From an uncultured Muribaculaceae bacterium (GTDB taxonomy: Bacteria > Bacteroidota > Bacteroidia > Bacteroidales > Muribaculaceae): DNA of 51,774 nt. The notes beneath the pieces were generated by a model, which did no database searches, had not been told where the DNA came from, and saw only the letters and a program-made list of their open reading frames with translations. The position numbers and the translations under genes are program-made. Below, piece after piece: positions 17,446-24,907 of the stretch (position 1 is the stretch's first letter; every line of letters begins with the position of its first letter). Location of the stretch: the NCBI GenBank assembly GCA_910578075.1, contig CAJTPK010000001.1:1-51774 (forward strand), in the 5' to 3' direction.

Positions 17446-18447
17446 TTATTTGATGAATATTTTATATGATTTGTTTGTATCCATGATCCGGACTATGTAA
17501 AGACCACGCGGAAAGCTGTCTATATCTCTGTATCTGCATGATTTGACAAGACGTCCGGATATGTCATAAATTTTTATATCGGTTTCATGGGTATTCTGAA
17601 TCAAGACAGGAACGGAAGTTGAGCCTGAAAAATGTTCATAATCAAGATTGTTGTTCCAGACTATAGATGCCCCCGTCATACCATCCACGTAGTCATCCGG
17701 GTTTACGGGTCCATCAAGAGGCATGAATTTCCATGCGTTGATATCTCCGTTTTTAAGTTTTACGCTTGACATTCCCAATCCAGAATAGGTAAATTCATCT
17801 GAAGAAACAGAGGTATTGCCGAGCCAGTAACTCCAGTATCCGGTATACCATCCGGCATTCCATCGCATATTTTCAGATGTGTTGTCGGCTTGCCACCAGT
17901 CGTAGTCATACGCCGGATAGCCGAATACTTTCTGATTGAGAGGATGTTCTATTATCCCTGTGTTTTTTGCATTTTCAATTGCCGAGCCACACATTTCGGC
18001 TGCCCTCTCTCCAGGGGATGATGTCTGACCCATTAAAGTGTTAGGTGATGAGAAACCAAACATGACATAAGGGTCAGTCGATGCCTCTTGATAATTGTAT
18101 CTGATTTCATTCAATATAGAGTTGTTTTCAGAGTAGCCTACACCGTCTAATGTGGAACCGAGTCCTCCTGTGAATTGAATCAATGCGCAGAAGTCCTTAC
18201 CTTCAGCAGCTATGGCCCGTATCATGGTCTCTCCGGTCGCCTCTTCACCATCTTTCCATCTATATCCCCATACATAGGCTTTCTTGCTGTATTCATCAAG
18301 AAATTGAATCACAAGAGCAGCCCTGTTTTTGCCCTCGCCGCTCCAATGAGCAATTTTGTCCAAATCAACTCTGAAATCAGCATAGGCGATTCCTGCTGCC
18401 GTAGCAACCAGTGATACGGTCAAAATTGATGATTTTAATACATTCAT
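17446..18447 (-). CDS. T9SS-tailed GEG/GYRW-domain surface protein
   Basis: A 333-residue protein. The start at 18447 is preferred to 18504 because it begins a clean signal peptide (MNVLKSSILTVSLVATAAG) four bases after the upstream stop. The body opens with IAHWSGEGKNRAALVIQF, then VWGYRWKDGEEATGETM and AIAAEGKDFCALIQF. I recall a similar GYRW-type domain in secreted proteins of Planctomycetes and Bacteroidetes but cannot name its family. The middle is Trp/Tyr-rich (YDYDWWQADN, WYTGYWSYWLG). The C-terminus (IKIYDISGRLVKSCRY ... FPRGLYIVRI) is a T9SS type A tail. Its domain recurs at the N-terminus of the next gene. A corrinoid-binding role is inferred from context only. Confidence 0.75.
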   Translation of the reverse strand: MNVLKSSILTVSLVATAAGIAYADFRVDLDKIAHWSGEGKNRAALVIQFLDEYSKKAYVWGYRWKDGEEATGETMIRAIAAEGKDFCALIQFTGGLGSTLDGVGYSENNSILNEIRYNYQEASTDPYVMFGFSSPNTLMGQTSSPGERAAEMCGSAIENAKNTGIIEHPLNQKVFGYPAYDYDWWQADNTSENMRWNAGWYTGYWSYWLGNTSVSSDEFTYSGLGMSSVKLKNGDINAWKFMPLDGPVNPDDYVDGMTGASIVWNNNLDYEHFSGSTSVPVLIQNTHETDIKIYDISGRLVKSCRYRDIDSFPRGLYIVRIMDTNKSYKIFIK

Positions 18448-18451
18448 AATA

Positions 18452-19759
18452 TCAATTGTTTGTTTTGATTTTAAGATTGACATTTTTGTGAGTGAATGTC
18501 TCACGTGTCAACGAACTCGAGATTCTGTCTGGAAGCGGATTCTCTGAAGGATCGGAAAAGTCCCGCACATGAAGGTCTCTGGCACGACATATCTCAGTTG
18601 ATGTTTCACCGAGCCAGCCGCAATATTGATTGAGTCCTGTGTAAACTCTGATAAAATCTGCTCCCGGGAGTTTTACCGGATTGCCATCCGAATCAACAGC
18701 CCAATCAATGTCAAAAGAATTCAAGTCTGAAAAATCGTTCGGATGATTGTCTGCGTATCCCCATTCGAAACTATATAGAACGTAATATGTACCGGAGCCA
18801 CTGAGATCCACTCCATTTTTAGGCAGCAATGTCCCTGAGAATGTCAGTTCATCCTCTTTGACCCATTGCGGATAGTAGCTCTGTAAATGGAATGAATTTT
18901 TCGCCACATACCCTGTGTTGCCCTCAGAATCTTTCCACGGTATGTAGTCGGTATCCGTAATGAAACCGGAATCATCTGGAACTTGCTCTTTATCTATGAC
19001 AGGTCGAGAATAGGTTATGCTGTAGTTGTGTTCAGTTCCCGGTTTATAGTATTCACTTCCTGCAAGTTCATACCAGGGGTCATCAGGAATTCCATTCATG
19101 TTCTCATCGTATGAAACCATCACTATTCCCGGTTCTGCCGATCCACCTTTTTTACCGGGTTGGGTCAATTCATAGAATGCATTGCCCCAGATACGGAAAT
19201 CTTTTTCACCCTCAACGTTTATAATGGTATGATCAAAACCAAATGTCACATAACCACCGTATGACCCGAGAGAAATCATAATATCATTTTTACCAGAGAT
19301 TGATTCTTCAGCTTTTCTAACCATGTCGGCATAGGTGTCACCGGGTTCATACATCGGCATTTCATTTACAAATTGACCCGGTGCCGGACAATATTCGTAG
19401 ACTTTTGAAATATACGGGGAATATTCCACTTCTTCGTGAACCACGTAGATTGAAAAATCATGTCGGTATGGAGATTCAGAATCAATAACCTCGAAAGTAA
19501 ACTTGTACTCACCTTCCTTTTCCGAAAGAAATATGAAACTTTTCGAATCACCTACGACACGGCTGATTCCGGATGGATCGGTCATTGTCCAACGATAAGC
19601 GTTTCCTGTAAACGCAGACTCCAGACGTAATTTACGCATCCTTTCAATCACATACTTTTCATCAATACCGAGGCTCACAACCGGAATATCGGCTGAACAA
19701 GCTGTTGTCACGGCTGCTACCGCAACCTGGATACAGTATATTTTTAATTGACTTTTCAT
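18452..19759 (-). CDS. PKD-like surface lipoprotein of the B12 locus
   Basis: A 435-residue protein with a hydrophobic N-terminus and a relaxed lipobox (AAVTTACSAD), so probably lipidated. Residues of about 45-105 form a PKD/Ig-like domain (YRWTMTDPSG ... FTFEVIDSESPYRHDF). The rest is a conserved globular region with GGYVTFGFDHTIINV, AEPGIVMVSYDENMNGIPD and PWYELAGSEYY. I recall this pattern in cell-surface proteins encoded beside BtuB/BtuG pairs in Bacteroides. Its start overlaps the BtuG-like gene by four bases (ATGA), so the two are translationally coupled. It is probably an accessory surface component of corrinoid capture; direct ligand contact is unproven. Confidence 0.75.
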   Translation of the reverse strand: MKSQLKIYCIQVAVAAVTTACSADIPVVSLGIDEKYVIERMRKLRLESAFTGNAYRWTMTDPSGISRVVGDSKSFIFLSEKEGEYKFTFEVIDSESPYRHDFSIYVVHEEVEYSPYISKVYEYCPAPGQFVNEMPMYEPGDTYADMVRKAEESISGKNDIMISLGSYGGYVTFGFDHTIINVEGEKDFRIWGNAFYELTQPGKKGGSAEPGIVMVSYDENMNGIPDDPWYELAGSEYYKPGTEHNYSITYSRPVIDKEQVPDDSGFITDTDYIPWKDSEGNTGYVAKNSFHLQSYYPQWVKEDELTFSGTLLPKNGVDLSGSGTYYVLYSFEWGYADNHPNDFSDLNSFDIDWAVDSDGNPVKLPGADFIRVYTGLNQYCGWLGETSTEICRARDLHVRDFSDPSENPLPDRISSSLTRETFTHKNVNLKIKTNN

Positions 19760-20922
19760 AACTTGGGCATTATTGGCAGAAATGTGATGTGTGCAGGAAT
19801 ATCACCAGTCCTGACACTCCATTTTTTGCGTCCATGTTTATTAAAGCAATAAAGCGTGCCGGAGGATACGTAATTCTTTGCATCTGTGACGAATATGTCT
19901 CCCGTCTCCGGATGAACAGCTATTCCGTATGGTATTGTGATTTCTTTCTCAGTTCCATCCGTAATGAAGTAATCCGATATAATTTTCTTAGACCTTATGT
20001 CTATTATGCCATAACGAATGGTGTTTGACGCGGTGAAATTGTTCCATTCTGTGGCATAGAAATATAATGAATCACCCTTTATAGCCATGTTTGAGCATGG
20101 GGTCTGGATTGTATCGGTTACAATCATACTGTTATAGCCCTTTTTTTTCTCCATAACATATAATCTGGATGGCCTTGTCATGTAATCTCCCCGTGAAGAT
20201 ATCCATAGCTTGTTGTATTTGTCCTTCTTAAGCCTGTGAAGGTTGATTCCTACCGGAATCTGTTGCACTTGCTTGAAGTCTATCATCTGGATAACAGAGA
20301 CCGTATTGTCATAATTTGGCGCGCGATAGCCGCCGGAATTTGCAACATACATATAATCATCTACAATCTCCATTTCTTCCGGCTGATAACCAACTGAAAC
20401 TTTGCGTGTGATATTAAAAGAGAGTGTGTCGACTTCATAAACAGCGCCTCTGGGGGCATCCGGGTCAATCAAAACCGGTCCTACATATGATGACACATAG
20501 GCTTTGCCGCGATGGAATCGAACATACCGGCAGTTTGGAATATCAATCTGTCCTAATCTTATTCCAGTACGTGCATTCATAACCTCAACTTTATGTGAGC
20601 AGTTGACCACAACATACAGTTTAGAGCCATATATCCCGATATCATTACCGACATCTCCAAGTTCTTTTATGACTTCAGGATTACGTTCCGCATAGAAATT
20701 CCTTGCATATAGACCTGTGAAATAGTCAAAATAGTCAAGTGTGCATTTATTGGATCCCATATTCCCTTCATTCACAAGGTAAAAACCTCGGATTGCAGTA
20801 CCGTCAGCGGGATATTCGGGTATAATATCATACTCCGTTGGCACCACGAGCTCGTCATCTCGACAGCTCGTGGCGACAAACAGGAGCGGCAGAAAATAAA
20901 AGAAATATTTATATATTGTCAT
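19756..20922 (-). CDS. btuG: BtuG-like cobalamin-binding propeller lipoprotein
   Basis: A 388-residue surface lipoprotein with lipobox FVATSCRDDE, whose acidic +2/+3 residues fit surface export. The mature part is a YncE-type beta-propeller starting GFYLVNEGNMGSNKCTLDYF, closely like the BtuG family, which binds vitamin B12 with very high affinity and forms a complex with BtuB in Bacteroides. Blades include NKLWISSRGDY, DSLYFYATEW and TGDIFVTDAKNY. It lies 23 bases after the BtuB-like receptor gene in the riboswitch-controlled operon, which strongly supports the assignment. Confidence 0.88.
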   Translation of the reverse strand: MTIYKYFFYFLPLLFVATSCRDDELVVPTEYDIIPEYPADGTAIRGFYLVNEGNMGSNKCTLDYFDYFTGLYARNFYAERNPEVIKELGDVGNDIGIYGSKLYVVVNCSHKVEVMNARTGIRLGQIDIPNCRYVRFHRGKAYVSSYVGPVLIDPDAPRGAVYEVDTLSFNITRKVSVGYQPEEMEIVDDYMYVANSGGYRAPNYDNTVSVIQMIDFKQVQQIPVGINLHRLKKDKYNKLWISSRGDYMTRPSRLYVMEKKKGYNSMIVTDTIQTPCSNMAIKGDSLYFYATEWNNFTASNTIRYGIIDIRSKKIISDYFITDGTEKEITIPYGIAVHPETGDIFVTDAKNYVSSGTLYCFNKHGRKKWSVRTGDIPAHITFLPIMPKL

Positions 20923-20945
20923 AATTAAATCCAGTTTAAAAGCCG

Positions 20946-22946
20946 TTATATTTCAGCAGAGAGAGTAAGTCTGAAATTGCGTTTAGGCATAGGGTAGTTA
21001 ATAATCACATCGTAATCCTGACTTAGAAGGTTGTTTATCTCAAGCAGGATTCTGAGTGCGACTTTGCCCAAAGATAAATCTTTGCAGAATGATATGTCGG
21101 AAGTATACCATGGCTGGGTATAGTTGTATCTGATGTTCTCCTGCTGATTATATCTTTCCCCGACGTAAATCCAAGAATAATTTATTCCCCACCCATGCCA
21201 TGAGGCATTTGCTACAGCAGAACCCGAATTACGCGGGATATATGGAATCTGATGCCTGTAATAGTTGTCGGCAGGATTGGTGACATCGATGGCACGTTGG
21301 AATGTGTATTGAGCGCGTAATGTCAGATAAAGATCACGTAAAGGATTTACAGTAAGAAGGGCAGAAACGTCAACACCACGGATATCAACGGAACCGAGAT
21401 TCAGCATTGTCCATCTGAATTGCTGACCTTTCGGATAGGCTACAATTTTATCTTTAACATGATTGTAATAAGCATCAATGCCTACTCTTGACGCGGAAAT
21501 GAATCCATTGCCATTATGATCATATAATATGCCGATATTGTATTGGGAGACATGCTCAGGATTCAGACAAGAGTTCCCCATATCAGCATAATACAGGTCA
21601 TTGAATGTTGGCATCCTAAAAGACTTTTTGTAAAAAGCCCTAAGTGAAAAATCTGTGTTTCTCAGAGGATTGAAAGATGCGAAGACTGCCGGTGTCAGTA
21701 TGTGTTTATCTTCGGGTGCAAGCTGCCCCTCAAGACGGTCATGAATAAAAGTTCCAAGCAAGCTCGCTTGTATCTTGATGCGGGGAAGAGTTATAGATGT
21801 AGCTGTTGAGACGAAATTGGAAAAACGTTCAGGTCGTGCGAATCCATAAACGTCCGCATTCATATTATTCCATAGAAAATCATAGCTTAAAGATAGCTGC
21901 CACCATGAAAAAATATCGTATTCATTTGCTGTGGATATATAAATCTCTTTTTGTTTGTATAAATTATCTATTTTTATCTGTTTGTCATCATTATTTACAT
22001 AGTGCGTTCGATAAAATGCGTATTTAATATGGTTTAAAGTCGTGAATCTACCAAAATTTCCGGTATAACGTCCTTGTGCGAATGAATTGGTATCCCAAAT
22101 TCGTTCGCCTCTTCGCCAAACGTTGTTGACTATAGCTCCAGGAACACCTCTTTCGGAGTTGTAGTTATAGCATTTGAAATTCCAACTACCGGATTTTATA
22201 TCGCCGTAAACGTTAAGTTCAAGGCGAGTGGCATTAATATCACCGTTTTGTCTGACTGCTGTGGTGTCATATGCCAATTCACCTGCCGGATTCACTCTAC
22301 GATAGCGGAACTTATATTTGCCACTTGAATTGATCCATTCTGCATTAAGAGATGCACGTACGTTTTCGTTAAATTTCAATTCTATAAGTGCAGATGGGTT
22401 AAGAAGATCAAAAGAACCGGTTCTGATTGTAGCACGGGCGTGGAAATTCTGGTTTTTGACAAAACGAGGACTTCGTGTACGCATATAGATTGATCCCGCT
22501 GATCCGAAATCTTTGGCAGGCTGCAGAATTTCACTTTTCTGACCGTTATATAGTGATAAGGATTCGATATTATCAAGAGAGAATTGACCAAGATCAATTT
22601 GACCGTTTTGGGCATTTCCAAGTTCGATACCGTCATATACCACCCCGGTATGATTTGTACCCATAGAGCGGATATTGACTGTTTTAATACCTCCAACACC
22701 TCCGTAATCTTTTATCTGCACACCTGAGAAATAGCGCAGGGCGTCCGCGATACTATTGCTGTTAAGACGATTAAGCTCATCGCCTGTGAGCGTTTGTACC
22801 GGAATAACGTCAGTAGTTGATTTCCGACCGGTAACGACAACCTCGTTTAGTTGTCGGGCGGTGGTATCACTCTTTTCATTTGCGAAAAGAAGTGATGGAG
22901 ATAACATCAGTAATATTACTGATGTCGGTATTATACTTGAATACAT
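20946..22946 (-). CDS. btuB: BtuB-like TonB-dependent cobalamin receptor
   Basis: A 666-residue outer-membrane receptor: a signal peptide ending LLFANE, TonB-box-like LNEVVVTGRKS, a plug (about 45-165) with VNIRSMGTNHTGVVYDG, and a 22-strand-type barrel ending LTLSAEI. It lacks the N-terminal carboxypeptidase-like domain and its size matches BtuB (E. coli BtuB is about 600 residues). It is the first gene behind a cobalamin riboswitch and is followed by a BtuG-like lipoprotein, the standard Bacteroidetes B12-import pair. It should carry cobalamin and other corrinoids into the periplasm. No BtuFCD inner-membrane transporter is encoded in the window. Confidence 0.92.
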   Translation of the reverse strand: MYSSIIPTSVILLMLSPSLLFANEKSDTTARQLNEVVVTGRKSTTDVIPVQTLTGDELNRLNSNSIADALRYFSGVQIKDYGGVGGIKTVNIRSMGTNHTGVVYDGIELGNAQNGQIDLGQFSLDNIESLSLYNGQKSEILQPAKDFGSAGSIYMRTRSPRFVKNQNFHARATIRTGSFDLLNPSALIELKFNENVRASLNAEWINSSGKYKFRYRRVNPAGELAYDTTAVRQNGDINATRLELNVYGDIKSGSWNFKCYNYNSERGVPGAIVNNVWRRGERIWDTNSFAQGRYTGNFGRFTTLNHIKYAFYRTHYVNNDDKQIKIDNLYKQKEIYISTANEYDIFSWWQLSLSYDFLWNNMNADVYGFARPERFSNFVSTATSITLPRIKIQASLLGTFIHDRLEGQLAPEDKHILTPAVFASFNPLRNTDFSLRAFYKKSFRMPTFNDLYYADMGNSCLNPEHVSQYNIGILYDHNGNGFISASRVGIDAYYNHVKDKIVAYPKGQQFRWTMLNLGSVDIRGVDVSALLTVNPLRDLYLTLRAQYTFQRAIDVTNPADNYYRHQIPYIPRNSGSAVANASWHGWGINYSWIYVGERYNQQENIRYNYTQPWYTSDISFCKDLSLGKVALRILLEINNLLSQDYDVIINYPMPKRNFRLTLSAEI

Positions 22947-22975
22947 TTCCTATAAAAGGGATGGTTAGTTCTCAG

Positions 22976-23019
22976 AAAAATATCCCGTCTGCGCACTAAC
23001 AGAAGTCGCCGACGGGATA
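22976..23019 (-). terminator. Candidate riboswitch-controlled terminator
   Basis: A perfect nine-base inverted repeat (TATCCCGTC 22981-22989, GACGGGATA 23011-23019) extended by three more pairs after one mismatch. On the minus strand it is followed by a T-run (22976-22980). It lies between the B12 aptamer and the btuB start, so it is the likely expression platform, stopping transcription when cobalamin is abundant. Confidence 0.75.
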
Positions 23020-23138
23020 ATAATTTTGATCCGGACTTAACCGGAAACATATCAAGTATATCTCTTTAATACTATAAATAAAGAAATTTGCATGATGAAG
23101 CCCATAATCCCGCAGGCTTAAATCTATTTTACGGCTTT

Positions 23139-23335
23139 GGCAGGTTTTCTGACTCATCCCGGTTCTGTTGCGCCTTCTCAAGGTTTAAAACCTCAATGAC
23201 ATAAAGCAACAGACCTTTGTGTGGGACATACAGCAGCGGGTACTGTTCCGGATTCACACCGGATTCCCTATTAAATCCCTTGAAGTATGCTCTTCTTAAT
23301 CTCTCTCTTGAGACTTTAGGATACCAATGCACCGG
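23139..23335 (-). promoter_or_regulatory. Cobalamin (B12) riboswitch aptamer
   Basis: On the minus strand the leader shows GCCGGTGCATTGG at its 5' end and the core AATAGGGAATCCGGTG then TGAATCCGGAACAGT with CCCGCTGCTGT, the classic B12-box region. It closes with GATGAGTCAGAAAACCTGCC. These elements come in the order and spacing of the cobalamin aptamer. It precedes the btuB-btuG operon by about 190 bases. Binding of adenosyl- or another cobalamin should repress the operon. Confidence 0.95.
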
Positions 23336-23343
23336 CAAAGGTA
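23336..23343 (-). promoter_or_regulatory. -7 promoter box of the B12 operon
   Basis: The minus strand reads TACCTTTG, an exact TAnnTTTG match, directly before the riboswitch. A TTTTG lies about 16 bases further upstream as a possible -33 element. Transcription would begin at the aptamer's 5' edge. Confidence 0.6.
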
Positions 23344-23394
23344 AACATTATTATTTAATTAACAAAATAAATTTTTTAAACTGCCACTTGTTTT

Positions 23395-23718
23395 CTACTT
23401 TGCCGACTTTTCGCGACTCTCTCTCCGTTTGGGGTTTGCCGGGAACCATCCTTTGCGCACTCGCTCTTTCTGCTCGATTACCTCTTTGATGCTCCAGAAT
23501 GAAGAGAATGCCACTACGGCAAGAATCGCCGAGAGGAAAACTCCGTTTGTCAGCAAGGCCAGTATAGACGCGACAACACCAAGCAGGAAGAAGACATAAT
23601 TTATCTTCGTGCCAAAATAATATTCCCCTTTTATAACGAGAGGATGAAAAACTCCGATTATGATAAATGTACAGGCCCCGATAGCGAGACCTTGCCAATT
23701 CAAAAGCGTAATATCCAT
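23395..23718 (-). CDS. DUF4491 family small membrane protein
   Basis: A 107-residue inner-membrane protein with about three hydrophobic helices: residues of about 9-27, 40-58 and 60-75. It contains the family signature IIIGVFHPLVIKGEYYFGTK, which I recognise as DUF4491, a conserved Bacteroidetes family of unknown function. The C-terminus is short, basic and cytoplasmic (RRESREKSAK). It has its own TAACTTTG promoter box and is a single gene upstream of the B12 riboswitch. Nothing ties it to cobalamin beyond position. Confidence 0.85.
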   Translation of the reverse strand: MDITLLNWQGLAIGACTFIIIGVFHPLVIKGEYYFGTKINYVFFLLGVVASILALLTNGVFLSAILAVVAFSSFWSIKEVIEQKERVRKGWFPANPKRRESREKSAK

Positions 23719-23747
23719 AATAAATGATAAAAAATTAGGTTGTCATG

Positions 23748-23755
23748 CAAAGTTA
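23748..23755 (-). promoter_or_regulatory. -7 promoter box of the DUF4491 gene
   Basis: The minus strand reads TAACTTTG, 30-37 bases before the ATG at 23718, fitting TAnnTTTG. Confidence 0.55.
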
Positions 23756-23910
23756 GCAAGTATATTTTATATAGGCAACATAATGAAATGTATGTGTGCT
23801 ACCTATTTTTAGGTATTGTTGTTGTCTGGTCGGGTAAATAATGGCGTAAATGAGATAATGTAGGGTTTCGGTAATCATTATTGGGTATTGCAATTTTTTA
23901 TTATTTAATG

Positions 23911-23918
23911 TAATTTTG
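23911..23918 (+). promoter_or_regulatory. -7 promoter box of the di-iron LuxR gene
   Basis: TAATTTTG on the plus strand, 27-34 bases before the ATG at 23945. The surrounding 190-base gap to the DUF4491 gene is AT-rich and carries the two divergent promoters. Confidence 0.55.
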
Positions 23919-23944
23919 CATGTGTTAACACCTTGAAGAGAATT

Positions 23945-24907
23945 ATGATAGATAAAGAAAAGGGTTATCTTCCTTCAAATAACATGCGGGAGCTTATCCG
24001 CGATAATAATCTGATCCTGATGGCTATAAGCCGTTTTGACATCGCCTTTGGCTTTGGCGATAATTCTGTATGGGATATTTGCAAGTATAATTGTGTCGAT
24101 GCTGATACATTTTTATCAGTATGCAATCTGCTCAGCGGTTATAGCTACAACGTAAACAGTATTTCTCTACGCTCATTGATGGGCTATCTCAGGCGTGCGC
24201 ATTTCTCTTTTCTTGATGTGGAACTTCCCAAGATACGTCATAGGCTGATTGAAGCTATCAATTATTCGGAAACAAATGAAGTGTCGCTGCTGCTGATACG
24301 TTTCTTTGATGATTATGTGCTTGAAGTAAAAAGGCATATGGATCATGAGAATGACGTTATTTTCAAGTATGTGGAGGATCTGCTCAAGGGGGATCTGAAC
24401 GATAAATTCAGTATAGCTGATTTCTCCGACAATCATAGTCATACTGTCGCAAAACTTAACGAACTCAAGGATATTTTCATCTATCATTACAAGCAGAAAG
24501 AGAATACCCGTCTGAGTGCCGCATTATATGACATAATAAATTGCGAGAAAGATATGATGTCGCATTTCGAGGTGGAGACAAATCTCTTTGTCCCGGCTGT
24601 TGAACGGCTTGAGAAAAGTGTAAAACTGCGTCAGAGCGATGGTGTTCGCGCTTCTGCAGATATATCAGAAGAAGATACTAAAACCGAATTTACCTTAGGT
24701 GACAGAGAAAAGGATATCATACGTTGCGTTGCCAAAGGTAAGTCTAATAAAGAAATTGCCGATGAGTTGTGTATTTCAGTTCATACTGTAGCAACTCACC
24801 GGCGTAATATATCGTCGAAGCTTGGCATTCATTCAGCTGCAGGACTCACCATATTCGCAATACTTCACAAGCTTGTGAACCTTGAGGATGTAAATCCTTA
24901 TCAATGA
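23945..24907 (+). CDS. LuxR-type regulator fused to YtfE/RIC-like di-iron domain
   Basis: A 320-residue cytoplasmic protein. The ATG at 23945 is chosen over an in-frame TTG 12 bases earlier. Residues of about 20-65 resemble the ScdA N-terminal domain (SVWDICKYNCVDADTFLSV) but lack the paired Cys of YtfE. Residues 80-225 are hemerythrin-like: His86, His131, Glu135, His164, His207 and Glu211 reproduce closely the ligand spacing of E. coli YtfE (84, 129, 133, 160, 204, 208). Residues of about 248-312 form a LuxR/GerE helix-turn-helix (GKSNKEIADELCISVHTVATH). This predicts a transcription factor sensing oxygen, nitric oxide or iron-sulphur damage. Its 3' end overlaps the convergent trpB-like gene by seven bases. 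Confidence 0.85.
   Translation: MIDKEKGYLPSNNMRELIRDNNLILMAISRFDIAFGFGDNSVWDICKYNCVDADTFLSVCNLLSGYSYNVNSISLRSLMGYLRRAHFSFLDVELPKIRHRLIEAINYSETNEVSLLLIRFFDDYVLEVKRHMDHENDVIFKYVEDLLKGDLNDKFSIADFSDNHSHTVAKLNELKDIFIYHYKQKENTRLSAALYDIINCEKDMMSHFEVETNLFVPAVERLEKSVKLRQSDGVRASADISEEDTKTEFTLGDREKDIIRCVAKGKSNKEIADELCISVHTVATHRRNISSKLGIHSAAGLTIFAILHKLVNLEDVNPYQ

Noticed and set aside
23129..23338. 69-codon open frame on the minus strand across the B12 riboswitch
   Set aside because: It coincides with conserved aptamer RNA; the apparent protein has no domain.
23351..23698. 115-codon frame overlapping the DUF4491 gene on the same strand
   Set aside because: It is an alternative frame of a clearly recognisable membrane protein gene and has no supporting features of its own.
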